Assembly (NCBI GenBank): GCA_013289065.1
Contig: JABDAP010000024.1
Coordinates: 1 to 33,691 of the forward strand
Length of the DNA: 33,691 nt
Direction of reading: 5' to 3'
Source of the DNA: Bacteroidota bacterium
GTDB lineage: Bacteria > Bacteroidota > Bacteroidia > Chitinophagales > Chitinophagaceae
The position numbers and the translations under genes were made by a program. Under the pieces are notes generated by a model, which did no database searches, had not been told where the DNA came from, and worked only from the letters and a program-made list of their open reading frames with translations. Of the stretch, positions 14,678-24,600 are shown piece after piece. Each line of letters begins with the position of its first letter. Position 1 is the first letter of the stretch.

Positions 14678-14771
14678 ATTATAAGACTGGAGTTAAAAGT
14701 CAGAAGACTGGAGTCTTTAAATAAATCATTATTTCAGACCCCAGTCTCCTAACTCCAGACTTATAAATAAT
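14678..14771. repeat. Imperfect palindrome (AGACTGGAGTCT family)
   Basis: The right arm 14736-14765 is largely the reverse complement of 14680-14716, with shared words TATAAG.CTGGAGTTA and AGACTGGAGTCT and a short insertion in the left arm. It lies after the ABC-domain gene, and the only upstream-facing T-run is weak. Just before it, TTTTGGAATT words (14640-14672) resemble the reverse complement of 27750-27785. Likely a REP-like dispersed element that could also end transcription. Confidence 0.6.
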
Positions 14772-14889
14772 CTGCGGTTTGATTTTTTCTTCCAGATACG
14801 ATAACGATTTCGTTTATTAACAATACCACAGAACGCTTATCCCGAAAAAAATTCTTACTTTTTGCACTCATTTTTAATCCCCGATTGTA

Positions 14890-16221
14890 ATGTCATCAAG
14901 AAGAAAATTTATTCGTAACGCTACCTACATGGCGGGTGGCGGTGTATTAAGTTCTGCTATCAACAACAAAGCATTTGCCTATTTTAAAAACCGCGTGGCG
15001 CCGAGCGATCAATTGAATATTGTTGCTATTGGTATTAACGGACAGGGTTGGTCCAATTTGTTGGCAGCCGTTAAAGTGCCGGGCGTAAACATTGTAGGAT
15101 TGTGTGATGTTGATAAGAACGTGATCGACCGCAGAATGGGCGAGTTCGCTAAAATAAACATCGACAGCGCGAAAGTAAAAACATACAGAGATCACAAAGA
15201 GGTACTCGACAGGAAAGATGTGGATGCGGTAATTATCGGCACACCCGACCACTGGCATGCTTTGCAGATGATCAACGCATGCGAAGCCGGCAAAGATGTG
15301 TTTGTTGAAAAACCCGTTGGCAATTCCATCGGCGAATGCCGCGCGATGGTGAAAGCACAGCAACGGTATAATAAAGTAGTGCAGGCCGGACAGTGGCAGA
15401 GAAGCCAGCAACATTTTAAAGATGCCATTGATTATGTACACAGCGGCAAACTTGGAAATATACGCACAGTAAAAGTGTGGTGTTACCTTGATTGGAAACA
15501 ACCGCTGGAAGTAAAACCCGATGCACCCGTTCCGCCGGGAGTGGATTATGCAAGATGGCTGGGGCCCGCGCCCACAAGGCTTTTCAACCCAAACCGTTTT
15601 CATTTTACTTTTCGCTGGTTCTGGGATTATGCGGGTGGATTAATGACGGACTGGGGTGTGCATTTATTGGATTATGCATTGATCGGAATGAAAGTGGCCA
15701 ACCCGAAATCGATATCAACCGTTGGCGGAAAATTTGCCAAACCCGATTCGGCAGATGAAACACCGGATACATTGATGGCGATGTATGAGTTTGATAACTT
15801 CAATATTATCTGGGATCATGCAGTAGGGATCGGCAATGGTAATTATAACCGCGATCACGGCATTGCATTCATCGGCAATAATGGAACATTGGTTTTGAAC
15901 AGGGGTGGATGGGAGGTGCTGGAAGAAAAAAAGAATGAGCACAAAGTAATGGTGCCGTTCCAGAAATCAATCGATAACGGACTTGATAAACACTGGGTAA
16001 ATTTTGTGGATGTGATACGGTCAAGAAATATGAAAGACCTGCATTGTCCCATACAGGCCGGCGCCGATATTGCCAGCTTTGCACAAATGGGCAATATTGC
16101 CTACCGCACCAGGCAAAAACTTTTCTGGGATGCCGGCAAACAACAGTTCACGGATGATGCCATCAATAAAAAATATTTGATGAAGGAATACCACAATGGG
16201 TACCAGTTGCCGAAAGTATGA
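14890..16221 (+). CDS. Tat-signal Gfo/Idh/MocA family oxidoreductase
   Basis: An exported NAD(P)-binding oxidoreductase acting on sugars or sugar-like polyols. Residues 1-30 carry a twin-arginine-type signal (SSRRKFIRN followed by a Gly/Ala-rich stretch). The Rossmann part shows LNIVAIGINGQGWSN (43-57) and VVGLCDVDK-like strand ends, and the family's EKPVGNSIGECR segment provides the Lys of the E-K-P motif. The C-terminal alpha/beta domain includes GGLMTDWGVHLLDYALIGM, with the usual His, and a long bacterial insertion (FHFTFRWFWDY). The length of 443 aa matches the Tat-exported subgroup common in Bacteroidota and Planctomycetota. It appears monocistronic. The natural substrate is unknown. 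Confidence 0.9.
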   Translation: MSSRRKFIRNATYMAGGGVLSSAINNKAFAYFKNRVAPSDQLNIVAIGINGQGWSNLLAAVKVPGVNIVGLCDVDKNVIDRRMGEFAKINIDSAKVKTYRDHKEVLDRKDVDAVIIGTPDHWHALQMINACEAGKDVFVEKPVGNSIGECRAMVKAQQRYNKVVQAGQWQRSQQHFKDAIDYVHSGKLGNIRTVKVWCYLDWKQPLEVKPDAPVPPGVDYARWLGPAPTRLFNPNRFHFTFRWFWDYAGGLMTDWGVHLLDYALIGMKVANPKSISTVGGKFAKPDSADETPDTLMAMYEFDNFNIIWDHAVGIGNGNYNRDHGIAFIGNNGTLVLNRGGWEVLEEKKNEHKVMVPFQKSIDNGLDKHWVNFVDVIRSRNMKDLHCPIQAGADIASFAQMGNIAYRTRQKLFWDAGKQQFTDDAINKKYLMKEYHNGYQLPKV

Positions 16222-16240
16222 TCTTCTGTAAAAACAAAAA

Positions 16241-16315
16241 CCGCAGAGTAAAGAGTGTTTGCGTAAAAATTTATCCCCTTATAATTGCGCAAACGTTCTC
16301 TTTATCTCCACGGCG
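16241..16315. repeat. Degraded palindrome (CGCAGAGTAAAGAG family)
   Basis: GTTTGCG at 16257-16263 pairs with CGCAAAC at 16288-16294, and the flanking CGCAGAGTAAAGAG and CTCTTTATCTCCACGGCG continue the pairing with small indels. The words resemble the CTCTGCGTCT palindrome at 19684. It follows the oxidoreductase stop by 20 bp, so it may double as a terminator. Confidence 0.45.
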
Positions 16316-16411
16316 AACCAAAACCAACTGCCATCTAGTTCTTCATAGGAAATGCTATATATATTAAAATGGGTTGTCTATAATCGATAGTGCAAAACAA
16401 CACGAAACTAT

Positions 16412-16451
16412 TACGCAGGACAATGGGAAAAACCCCCTATTTTTCTGCGTA
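16412..16451 (+). promoter_or_regulatory. Hairpin in the recQ leader region
   Basis: TACGCAG (16412-16418) pairs with CTGCGTA (16445-16451), with a possible inner GGGAAAAACCC stem. It ends 50 bp before the recQ start. It could be part of a 5' leader or the end of an upstream transcript (a TTTTT run lies inside the loop side). I match it to no known riboswitch class. Confidence 0.3.
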
Positions 16452-16501
16452 TTAACTCTTTCTCCAATTAAGCTTAACGCATATTATCTTGCGGTAATAT
16501 T

Positions 16502-18673
16502 ATGATCAGCACTATCGCAACGCCACATCAGATCCTCGAATCGGTTTTTGGTTATACAGAATTCAGGCATAACCAGGAAGAGATCATCACCCATCTTTTA
16601 AAGGGAAAAGATGCTGTTGTGCTTATGCCAACCGGCGGCGGCAAAAGCCTTTGTTACCAGGTTCCTGCATTGTGTTTGCCCGGTGTAACTATTGTGGTTA
16701 GCCCGCTTATCGCTTTAATGAAGGATCAGGTTGATGCATTGGTATTAAGCGGTGTAAAAGCAGCTTTCTTAAACAGCACGCAAAGCGGCGGCGAACAATC
16801 ATTCATCTTGCAGCAGCTGCGCAGCAACGAATTGAAATTATTATATGTTGCACCGGAACGTTTGGTGGGTGGCGAAATACAGTTTCTTCGTTTTCTGCAG
16901 GACATACCCGTTTCCTTGTTCGCCATTGATGAAGCGCATTGTATCAGCCAGTGGGGGCATGATTTCAGGCCGGAGTATCGCGTGTTAAGCCAGCTGAAAG
17001 AAAAATTTCCTTCCGTTCCCATCATTGCATTAACTGCAACGGCGGATGCGTTAACGAAGAAGGATATTATTGAACAGCTGCATGTTACCGATTACCGCGT
17101 TTTTGAAAACAGTTTTAACCGGCCGAATATTTATTATTACGTAAAACCAAAAAAAGGATATTATGATTCGCTGGTTGATTATCTCGAAGAACATAAAGAT
17201 GACAGCGGCATCATTTATTGTTTAAGCAGGCTGGCCACAGAAAAACTTGCCGAAGACCTGCGTGCCGACGGATATAGTGCGGCAGCCTATCATGCAGGGC
17301 TCGAAAAGAATATCCGTGATGAAAGACAGGATCTGTTTTTAAAAGATGATATCAAAATAATGGTCGCCACCATTGCATTCGGAATGGGCATCAATAAAAG
17401 CAATGTGCGTTTTGTGGTGCATGCAGACCTTCCTAAAAATATTGAAGGCTATTACCAGGAAACCGGAAGGGCCGGCCGCGATGGGTTACACAGCGAAGCC
17501 GTTTTGTTTTATGGCGCAGGCGATGTGATGAAACTGAAAAATTTTGCACAGGTAGAAAATAACCCCGACCAGACACAGATCCTTTTAAAGAAACTGGATC
17601 AGATGGTTCAGTTATGCGAAACAAGATCGTGCAGAAGAAAATACCTGCTGAATTATTTTGGCGAAGAAGCAGCCGGCTATTGCGGCAGCTGCGACAATTG
17701 TTTACATAAACCCGAATTGCAGGATAGTACGGTAACGGCGCAAAAAATTTTAAGTACGGTTTACAGGATCAATCAATCTTTTGGCATGCGTTACGTGGTT
17801 GATATCCTGAAAGGAAGCAATAGCGAAAAAATAAGGGCCGAGCATAAAAAATTATCCGTGTATGGAATAGGAAAAGATAAACCCAAAGAAGAGTGGATGC
17901 ATTATCTGAAAGAATTATTGCATTATGGCTACCTGCAACAAAGCGATGGCGAATACCCGGTAATAAAACTGACAGAAAAGAGCAAACCTGTTTTATTTGA
18001 AAAAGCGCAGGTGTTCTTATCGGCGCCGGTACAGGTAAGTATTGCAAAAGAACCGGTGATATACCAGCAATACGATTATGAAAAAGGTTTGTTTGAAGAA
18101 TTGAAACAACTGCGTAACAAAATTGCACATGAAGAAAATGTGCCGGCATACCTGATCTTCAGCGACAGCACTTTATTGGATCTGGCAACGTATTTACCAC
18201 TTTTGAAAACCGACCTGCCCAAAATATCAGGGTTCGGTGCATTTAAGATTGAAAGATATGGCGCGACTTTTTTAGAAAAGATCCGGGAATATTGCAGCGA
18301 TCATTCCTTAACAACACGAATAGAACTTAAACAAACCACGCGGACAAAAAAAGCAAGCGTGCCGCGTGAAAGGGCTTCAGATACAAAGAAGATCAGTTAT
18401 GATATGTACCGTTCGGGAAAAACAATTGCAGAGATCGCTGCAGAAAGACAATTTGCGATAACAACGATCGAAACACATCTGAGTTATTATATCACAACCG
18501 GCGACCTGGATGTGAACGAATTTGTTTCTTTTGATAAACAGGATCTGATCGAACAGGCAGCCATACGATTTGGAAGGCTGAGTTTAAAGCTGATAAAAGA
18601 TAATTTGCCGGAAAACATTAGCTATATGGAAATACGGATGATGGTGGCGCATCTGAATAAAGAGACTGCTTAA
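16502..18673 (+). CDS. recQ: ATP-dependent DNA helicase RecQ
   Basis: A 3'-5' superfamily 2 helicase for recombination and fork repair. Domain order: helicase core with Walker A TGGGKS (44-49), DEAH box (143-146) in [20 protein letters not shown], and motif VI region [12 protein letters not shown]; RecQ-specific zinc-binding segment with [18 protein letters not shown] and CGSCDNC (about 375-405); winged-helix RQC domain (about 410-510); HRDC domain (about 535-600, [25 protein letters not shown]); and a C-terminal helix-turn-helix extension (about 620-720, [26 protein letters not shown]) of the kind added to many Bacteroidota RecQs. At 723 aa it is full length for that form. Its stop overlaps the stop of the convergent hydrolase gene by 4 bp. 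Confidence 0.95.
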   Translation: MISTIATPHQILESVFGYTEFRHNQEEIITHLLKGKDAVVLMPTGGGKSLCYQVPALCLPGVTIVVSPLIALMKDQVDALVLSGVKAAFLNSTQSGGEQSFILQQLRSNELKLLYVAPERLVGGEIQFLRFLQDIPVSLFAIDEAHCISQWGHDFRPEYRVLSQLKEKFPSVPIIALTATADALTKKDIIEQLHVTDYRVFENSFNRPNIYYYVKPKKGYYDSLVDYLEEHKDDSGIIYCLSRLATEKLAEDLRADGYSAAAYHAGLEKNIRDERQDLFLKDDIKIMVATIAFGMGINKSNVRFVVHADLPKNIEGYYQETGRAGRDGLHSEAVLFYGAGDVMKLKNFAQVENNPDQTQILLKKLDQMVQLCETRSCRRKYLLNYFGEEAAGYCGSCDNCLHKPELQDSTVTAQKILSTVYRINQSFGMRYVVDILKGSNSEKIRAEHKKLSVYGIGKDKPKEEWMHYLKELLHYGYLQQSDGEYPVIKLTEKSKPVLFEKAQVFLSAPVQVSIAKEPVIYQQYDYEKGLFEELKQLRNKIAHEENVPAYLIFSDSTLLDLATYLPLLKTDLPKISGFGAFKIERYGATFLEKIREYCSDHSLTTRIELKQTTRTKKASVPRERASDTKKISYDMYRSGKTIAEIAAERQFAITTIETHLSYYITTGDLDVNEFVSFDKQDLIEQAAIRFGRLSLKLIKDNLPENISYMEIRMMVAHLNKETA

Positions 18674-19650
18674 AACTGCGTAAGCGCAAAATCCAATGCG
18701 CGTAATTCGGCCCACGAATATTCATTACCCGGCAATTGAAAACCGCAGTGGCCGCCATTATTGGGTGTTTCCAAAAATAAATATTCGCTTGTTTCTGCTT
18801 CATTATAACAAAAACATTCGGGCGATAGAAAAGTATCATTCATAGCCTGCACGATCAGTGAGGGGACACGGATATTTTTCAGAAAAGGTTTTACACTGGC
18901 GCGGCCATAAAAATCATGGGCATCGCTAAAGCCATGGAGCGGCGCAGTGTAGCGGTTATCGAAATCTACAAAGTGCCTGATCTTTTCATAACCTTCGTAA
19001 CTGATCTGCCCGGGGAATAATTTTTCCTTTGCTTTTATTTTTTTTCCAAGCTTCCGCAGGAAACGTGTATTGTAAATTTTATTGGTCGGCCGGGATAAGA
19101 TCTTAACACTGCTCAACAGATCGCAGGGAACAGAAAAGGCGATCACTTTTTTTACCTGCGGAGGAACTTCTTCAGGATATTCGGCAACGGCACGCAGGCT
19201 CAGGCTCCCGCCCATGCTGAAACCGATCAAAATAATTTCTTCATAGCCATATTTTTGAATGGAATGATCGATGATCAGTTTCAGGTCGCCGGCATCGCCA
19301 TGATGATAAAAACGTAAGAGCCTGTTCATTTCGCCACTGCAGCTTCTGCAGTTCCATCCTAAAGCATCGTACCCATTTTGTGTAAACAGTTTTGCCATGC
19401 CCAGAACATAATGCCTGTGCGAATCCCCTTCCAGCCCGTGTGTGATAATGGCCAGCTTTTTATTTGTTGGCGAAATACGATGCCAGTCGAGATCTACAAA
19501 ATCGCCGTCGGGTAATTCGAGCCGTTCTCTTTGCTGGTAATGAAATTTTATTTTCCTGAACAGGCTCGGGAAAATAGTTTGCAAATGCGCATTGAACTGC
19601 CAGAAAGGTGAACGGAAATTTGGTGGGGGAAGAACGGGCATGTATTGCAA
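18670..19650 (-). CDS. YheT-family alpha/beta hydrolase
   Basis: An alpha/beta-hydrolase-fold protein related to E. coli YheT and other 'embryogenesis-associated' hydrolases. The oxyanion region is [13 protein letters not shown] (69-81), the nucleophile elbow is GFSMGG (143-148, Ser145), the acid is probably the Asp in AMNDTFLSP and the His is in NNGGHCGFQ near the end. The [21 protein letters not shown]-terminus is characteristic of the group. There is no signal peptide, so it is cytoplasmic or membrane-associated. The length of 326 aa is normal. Substrate unknown: probably a lipid or small ester. It is convergent with recQ and is followed upstream, on the same strand, by the MATE gene across a palindrome. 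Confidence 0.9.
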   Translation of the reverse strand: MQYMPVLPPPNFRSPFWQFNAHLQTIFPSLFRKIKFHYQQRERLELPDGDFVDLDWHRISPTNKKLAIITHGLEGDSHRHYVLGMAKLFTQNGYDALGWNCRSCSGEMNRLLRFYHHGDAGDLKLIIDHSIQKYGYEEIILIGFSMGGSLSLRAVAEYPEEVPPQVKKVIAFSVPCDLLSSVKILSRPTNKIYNTRFLRKLGKKIKAKEKLFPGQISYEGYEKIRHFVDFDNRYTAPLHGFSDAHDFYGRASVKPFLKNIRVPSLIVQAMNDTFLSPECFCYNEAETSEYLFLETPNNGGHCGFQLPGNEYSWAELRALDFALTQF

Positions 19651-19683
19651 ATATAAACAGGATCGTTAATTTATTTATGTAAA

Positions 19684-19780
19684 CTCTGCGCCCCTGCGTC
19701 TCCGCAGTGAAACTGGTTTAAAAAATTGAGTAAGTAATTATTTCAAATTTTTTTCACCGCGGAGACGCAAAGACGCAGAG
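19684..19780. repeat. 29-bp imperfect palindrome (CTCTGCGTCTTTGCGTCTCC family)
   Basis: Arms 19684-19712 and 19752-19780 pair over 29 bp with only a few mismatches, around a 39-bp AT-rich spacer. It lies between two minus-strand genes, just after the MATE stop. The same words, 'CTCTGCG..TCTCCGC.GTGAAA', occur widely in intergenic DNA of Bacteroidota in my memory. A T-run is present on the side that would follow the hairpin only in the loop. REP-like element, possibly also a terminator of the MATE transcript. Confidence 0.7.
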
Positions 19781-19788
19781 CAAACATG

Positions 19789-21183
19789 TTAGATCTTTAT
19801 CAACTTCCATTTACCTTTTTTGAAAAGGATCACACTTGTAATGGTAATGCATGTTTCAGTTGTTACGATCGCAATAAATACACCGGTTGGCCCCATGTGC
19901 AGAATATCTGCCAGCACATATGCAAACGGGATCTGAAAAACCCAGAACCAGAAAAGATTGATCCATGTCGGTGTCTTGCTGTCGCCCGCGCCATTGAATG
20001 CATTGATCATTACCATCCCAACGCCATAAAAAATATAACCCATACTCACAATGCGCAATGCAGTAACAGCTGTTTTAACCACAGCCGGATCTTTATTGAT
20101 CAGCCCTACAAAAAATTCTGCGCAGGTAACAAATAACAAAGAAACAATGGCCATGAAGATGGCATTATACTTTGCGGTTTTCCATACGGAAGTTTCTGCG
20201 CGTTCGGGTTGTTTGGCGCCGAGGTTTTGTCCAACCAATGTTGCTGCAGCATTACTCAATCCCCATGCGGGCATGATAAAGAAAATGAGTAAACGAATGG
20301 CAATGGTATATCCTGCGATCGCATCGCTTCCAAAACCGGAAATAATTCTTGCCATCGCGATCCAGCTTGCAGAGCCGATAAGGAACTGTAATGTGGCTGT
20401 TGATGCAATATTGAAAATAGATCTCAACACTGCTGCATCCGGAATAAAATGATGCAGGTGAATTTTGATAATGCCTTTTCCTTTGAACAAATGATATACC
20501 TGGTAACATACACCAATGCTGCGGCCGGTAGTTGTTGCCATGGCAGCTCCGGGTAAACCAAACCGGTGTATCAGTATAGGGCAAAGGATAATGTTACAGA
20601 TATTGGCAAGCCATAAGCTACGCATGGCGATCGCCGCATCACCAGCACCGCGAAAAATTCCATTCAGTAAAAACAGTAACATGATCACCACATTACCTGT
20701 GAGCATGATGCGTGCATAAGAAGCGCCCATGGCCAATACCTGCGCATCGCCACCCATGAGCGACAATATTTTTTCTGCAAAAAAGAAACCGGTGCAACTG
20801 ATCAATATGGTAACGATAAAACAAAGAAGGGCCGCTTGCGCGCCGGCTTTTGCGGCGCCGTCGTAATTCTTTTCGCCTACACGCCTTGCTACCATTGCGG
20901 TTGCACCCATGCTTAAACCGATGGCAACAGAATAAACGATGGTAAGAAAAGATTCTGTAAGACCTACAGTAGCTGCTGCGCGGGGGCCGAGTTTACCCAC
21001 AAAAAAAATGTCTACTACGGCAAAAACAGATTCCATGCACATTTCCAGTATCATGGGAATGGCGAGTAAAAAAATGGCTTTGCGGATGCTGCCTGTTGTA
21101 AAATCCTGGTGGCCGCTGTTCAATGATTCTTTGAGATAAGACCACAATGATCTCTTGTTCTTATGATTTGTATAAGTATCCAT
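19789..21183 (-). CDS. MATE-family multidrug/metabolite efflux transporter
   Basis: A 464-aa integral inner-membrane exporter with twelve predicted helices, driven by a Na+ or H+ gradient. The first MatE domain starts around residue 32 (IRKAIFLLAIPMILEMCMESVFAVVDIFFVGKLG), and a second homologous half begins near 250. GAARAxxVG-like and NAFNGAGDSKTPTW (C-terminal half) motifs are typical of the NorM/DinF-like group. The cytoplasmic N-terminus (about 30 residues) is longer and more charged than usual. It is divergent from the large adhesin gene; the intergenic region contains a candidate small RNA. Substrate cannot be inferred. Confidence 0.9.
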   Translation of the reverse strand: MDTYTNHKNKRSLWSYLKESLNSGHQDFTTGSIRKAIFLLAIPMILEMCMESVFAVVDIFFVGKLGPRAAATVGLTESFLTIVYSVAIGLSMGATAMVARRVGEKNYDGAAKAGAQAALLCFIVTILISCTGFFFAEKILSLMGGDAQVLAMGASYARIMLTGNVVIMLLFLLNGIFRGAGDAAIAMRSLWLANICNIILCPILIHRFGLPGAAMATTTGRSIGVCYQVYHLFKGKGIIKIHLHHFIPDAAVLRSIFNIASTATLQFLIGSASWIAMARIISGFGSDAIAGYTIAIRLLIFFIMPAWGLSNAAATLVGQNLGAKQPERAETSVWKTAKYNAIFMAIVSLLFVTCAEFFVGLINKDPAVVKTAVTALRIVSMGYIFYGVGMVMINAFNGAGDSKTPTWINLFWFWVFQIPFAYVLADILHMGPTGVFIAIVTTETCITITSVILFKKGKWKLIKI

Positions 21184-21451
21184 TACGTTAATAAGATTAA
21201 ATAAATAAAATAGAGAACACCCACACCCATGGGTATTGGGGCAAATCGGGAGAATGTGAACTTAAACGTATAAAAGGTCTAAGCCCTGCTTAGCTGTTCA
21301 TCGGCGGAAAATTCGTAAATGGATGCTGCGTTTGTTTTTTATGTAACGCTTAGCGGGGCGAAAATAAGAAAAATGGGGAAATATCAATGTCTCAGCTTGA
21401 AAATTAAAAACAAATCAAAACGGCGCCTTGAAAACTTTGCGTGAGAAAAAT

Positions 21452-21520
21452 GCAGGCCGTGGCTCTGTAATGTATAATCCGGGAACGTAGCGCCGGGAAG
21501 AAACGATGGCCTGCTTTTAT
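21452..21520 (+). ncRNA. Candidate structured RNA or free-standing terminator
   Basis: GCAGGCCGT (21452-21460) pairs with ATGGCCTGC (21506-21514) over 9 bp, with one G-U, around a 45-nt loop that carries the direct repeat CCGGGAA twice; TTTTAT follows at once. The flanking genes both point away, so this is not a terminator for either. A small RNA ending here, transcribed rightward, would explain it. No known RNA family was recognised. Confidence 0.3.
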
Positions 21521-21584
21521 ACGTACCTGTTACATGAATGTTTACGGACTGGTAGTGAAGTATTATACCCGTTTTGTTAAGTAA

Positions 21585-21592
21585 TACCTTTG
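21585..21592 (+). promoter_or_regulatory. Possible -7 promoter element for the adhesin gene
   Basis: TACCTTTG matches the Bacteroidota -7 consensus TAnnTTTG exactly, but I see no TTTG at the expected 19-20 nt spacing upstream. It would start transcription almost at the annotated ATG (21601). So either the mRNA is nearly leaderless or translation starts further in, for instance at the GTG at 21667. Confidence 0.35.
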
Positions 21593-21600
21593 TGTGACTG

Positions 21601-24600
21601 ATGAACCAATATCAATTTTATAGATCAGTACTTTCTATTTCCGCGTTATTACGGGCGGATAGGATTGTGTGCAGGGCTTCCTGCGGAGTAAAACCGGCGC
21701 GTATATTTTTATTGGTTGCGATGATGTTGCCGTTTATTGTATCGGCGCAGGTTGATGCGGGGGGTATTGCAAAAAGCCAATGTATCACATCAGGCTCAAT
21801 ACCTTCGCTGTTTACTTCTTTGAGAGATGCGGCCGGAAGCGGCATAACAATAACATGGGAAAAAACAACTGTTGACAACACTTTTACATCAGGTGTTTCA
21901 ACCATTGCAACCGGAGTGCAATCGTATCAGGAGGCGGCTGTTGCCGTAACAACTTATTATCGAAGAGTTGTTACCAGTGGCGGGGTTCCCGTTTATAGTA
22001 ATGTGATAACAGTTAGTATTGTTGGCTCAGTTGTTAACCCAACATTTAATCCATCCGTGCCACCTTTCCCCATTATTTGCCAGGGAACAACAAGCTTCCC
22101 GGTAAATTATACCACTACCAATACCCCTGATCAATATTCTATAATATGGGATGCAACCGCAGCGGCGGCAGGTTTTACAGATGCAGTAAATCTTACACTT
22201 GCAGCAACACCGGGAAGTTTTAATGTAAGTGTTCCTTCAAATGCACCGGCGAATACTTATAACGGAACGTTGATAGCTGTTAATACAGGAACCGGTTGTA
22301 CCGTTTCAAATTCTTCTTCTGTTTTAATTAATCCATTGCCAACAGTAAGTATCACACCGCCTGCTGCAGTGTGTGCGCCGTCGTCGATTGACCTGACAAA
22401 TGCAAATATCACAAACGGTAGCACAGCAGATACTTACACACGATGGAATGATGCATTAGCAACTTCTTCTTTAACCAATGCGAATGCAGTAACGGCAACG
22501 GGTGTATACTATATAAAAGGCACGATCACAGCAACAGGTTGTTCAGTAATCAAACCTGTTACCGCTACGATCAATCCATTGCCAACAGCAACGGTCACAG
22601 CGGGCGGGCCAACAAGTTTTTGCGCAGGCGGATCAGTAACATTAACATCGAGCGCAGGAAATTCATATTCGTGGAATTCAGGACAAACATCACAGGCAAT
22701 TGTTGTAAGCGCCGGAGCAAATTATGCCGTTACGGTAACAAATGCAGCAGGATGTTCACTCTCTTCTTCTGTTACAACGGTAGTTGTTAATCCACTGCCA
22801 ACTGTAACTATTACAACACCTGCAGCAGTATGTGCACCGGCAACAATCGATCTGACAAATACAAATATTACAACAGGCAGCACAGCAGACACCTACACGC
22901 GATGGAATGATGCATTAGCAACTTCTTCTTTAACCAATGCAAATGCAGTAACGGCAAGCGGTGTATATTATATAAAAGGAACGATCGGTGCAACGGGTTG
23001 TTCGGTTATACAATCCGTTACGGCTACCATCAATCAATTGCCAACAGCAACGATCACAGCGGGCGGGCCAACAAGTTTTTGTGCAGGCGGATCAGTAACA
23101 TTAACATCGAGCGTGGGAAATTCATATTCGTGGAATTCAGGACAAACATCACAGGCAATCGTTGTAAGCGCCGGAGCAAATTATGCCGTTACGGTAACAA
23201 GCGCAGCAGGATGTTCACGCTCCTCTTCTGTTACAACGGTAGTTGTTAATCCATTACCAACTGTAAATATTACAACGCCTGCAGCAGTGTGTGCACCGGC
23301 AACGATCAACCTTACATCGGCAGGTATTACAGCAGGAAGCACGGCAAACTTTTACACACAATGGAATGATGTGTTGGCTGTTTCTTCTTTAACGAATGCG
23401 AATGCAGTAACGGCAAGCGGTGTATATTATATAAAAGGAACGATCGGTGCAACGGGTTGTTCGGTTATAAAACCCGTTACGGCAACGATCAATCAATTGC
23501 CAACAGCAACGATCACAGCAGGCGGCCCAACAACTTTTTGTACAGGCGGATCAGTAATATTAACATCGAGTGCGGGAAATGCTTATTCATGGAATTCGGG
23601 GCAAACATCACAGGCAATCGTTGTAAGCGCCGGAGCAAATTATGCCGTTACAGTAACAAGCGCAGCAGGATGTTCATCTGCATCTGCTGTTACACCGGTA
23701 GTGGTTAATCCCATTCCAGCCGTTACTATCACAACTCCTTCCGCTGTTTGTGCACCTGTAACAGTTAACCTTACAACAGCTGCCATCACAAATGGAAGTA
23801 CACCGGGATTGGTTTACACATACTGGACAGATGCAGCAGCAACCTCATCGCTAACTAATACAACTGCTATAAATACCAGTGGTACTTATTATATAAAAGG
23901 AACATCGCCTTCTGGTTGTTCAATGGTGCAACCTGTTTCAGTTATCATTAATACGCTGCCAACTGTAAATATTACCAACCCTGCGGCTGTGTGTGCGCCA
24001 TCGGTTATTAACCTTACATCTCCATCCATAACAGCAGGGAGTACTGCGGGAATAAATTTTACTTACTTCACAGATGCTGCTGCCGCAAATATTCTCTCAA
24101 CACCTGCAGCAGTAAGCAGTTCGGGTATTTATTATATTAAAGGGGTATTGCCTTCAACAGGTTGTACACTTATTAAACTGGTTGCAGTAACGGTAAATGC
24201 ATTGCCGGTTATTAATATCAACAACCCTGCGGCAGTTTGTGAACCTGCAACAGTCGATCTTTCTGCACCGGCTGTAACCAGTGGCAGTTCTTTGAGTACA
24301 ACATTCACTTACTGGACAGATGCTGCCAATACCATTGCGCTTATCACACCTGCATCAGTTGCCATATCGGGAACATATTATATTAAAGGAACTGTTGCAG
24401 GCAGTTGTTCCGCATCAAAACCGGTTTCAGTAATGATCAATCCATTACCAACAGGTGTATTGCAGCCGCCATCTGTTACATATATATGTGATGGCTTATC
24501 GCAAACACTTACCGCATCCGGGGCAAATAGTTATCAATGGTATCTTGATCAAAATATTATCACCGGCGCCACTGCTGCCAGTTATACAGCAACGGTTGGC

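Larger units (their letters stand above)
21184..21600. other. 417-bp divergent intergenic region between the MATE and adhesin genes
   Basis: Contains the hairpin CTAAGCCCTGCTTAG (6-bp stem, 3-nt loop, near 21280), the palindrome CCCATGGG at 21227, a candidate structured RNA (21452-21520, listed separately) and a possible -7 element TACCTTTG at 21585-21592. I recognise no riboswitch class ahead of the MATE gene and no conserved ORF. Confidence 0.5.

Noticed and set aside
22330-23706. Regularly spaced repeats as a possible CRISPR array
   Set aside because: The period is 459 bp, the units are contiguous and in frame, and they encode protein domains; no short direct repeats with unique spacers.
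22539-23708. Three 83-aa plus-strand ORFs at 22539, 22998 and 23457 that look like a repeated gene
   Set aside because: They are out-of-frame shadows of the 459-bp repeats in the adhesin gene; their similarity follows from the near-identical DNA.
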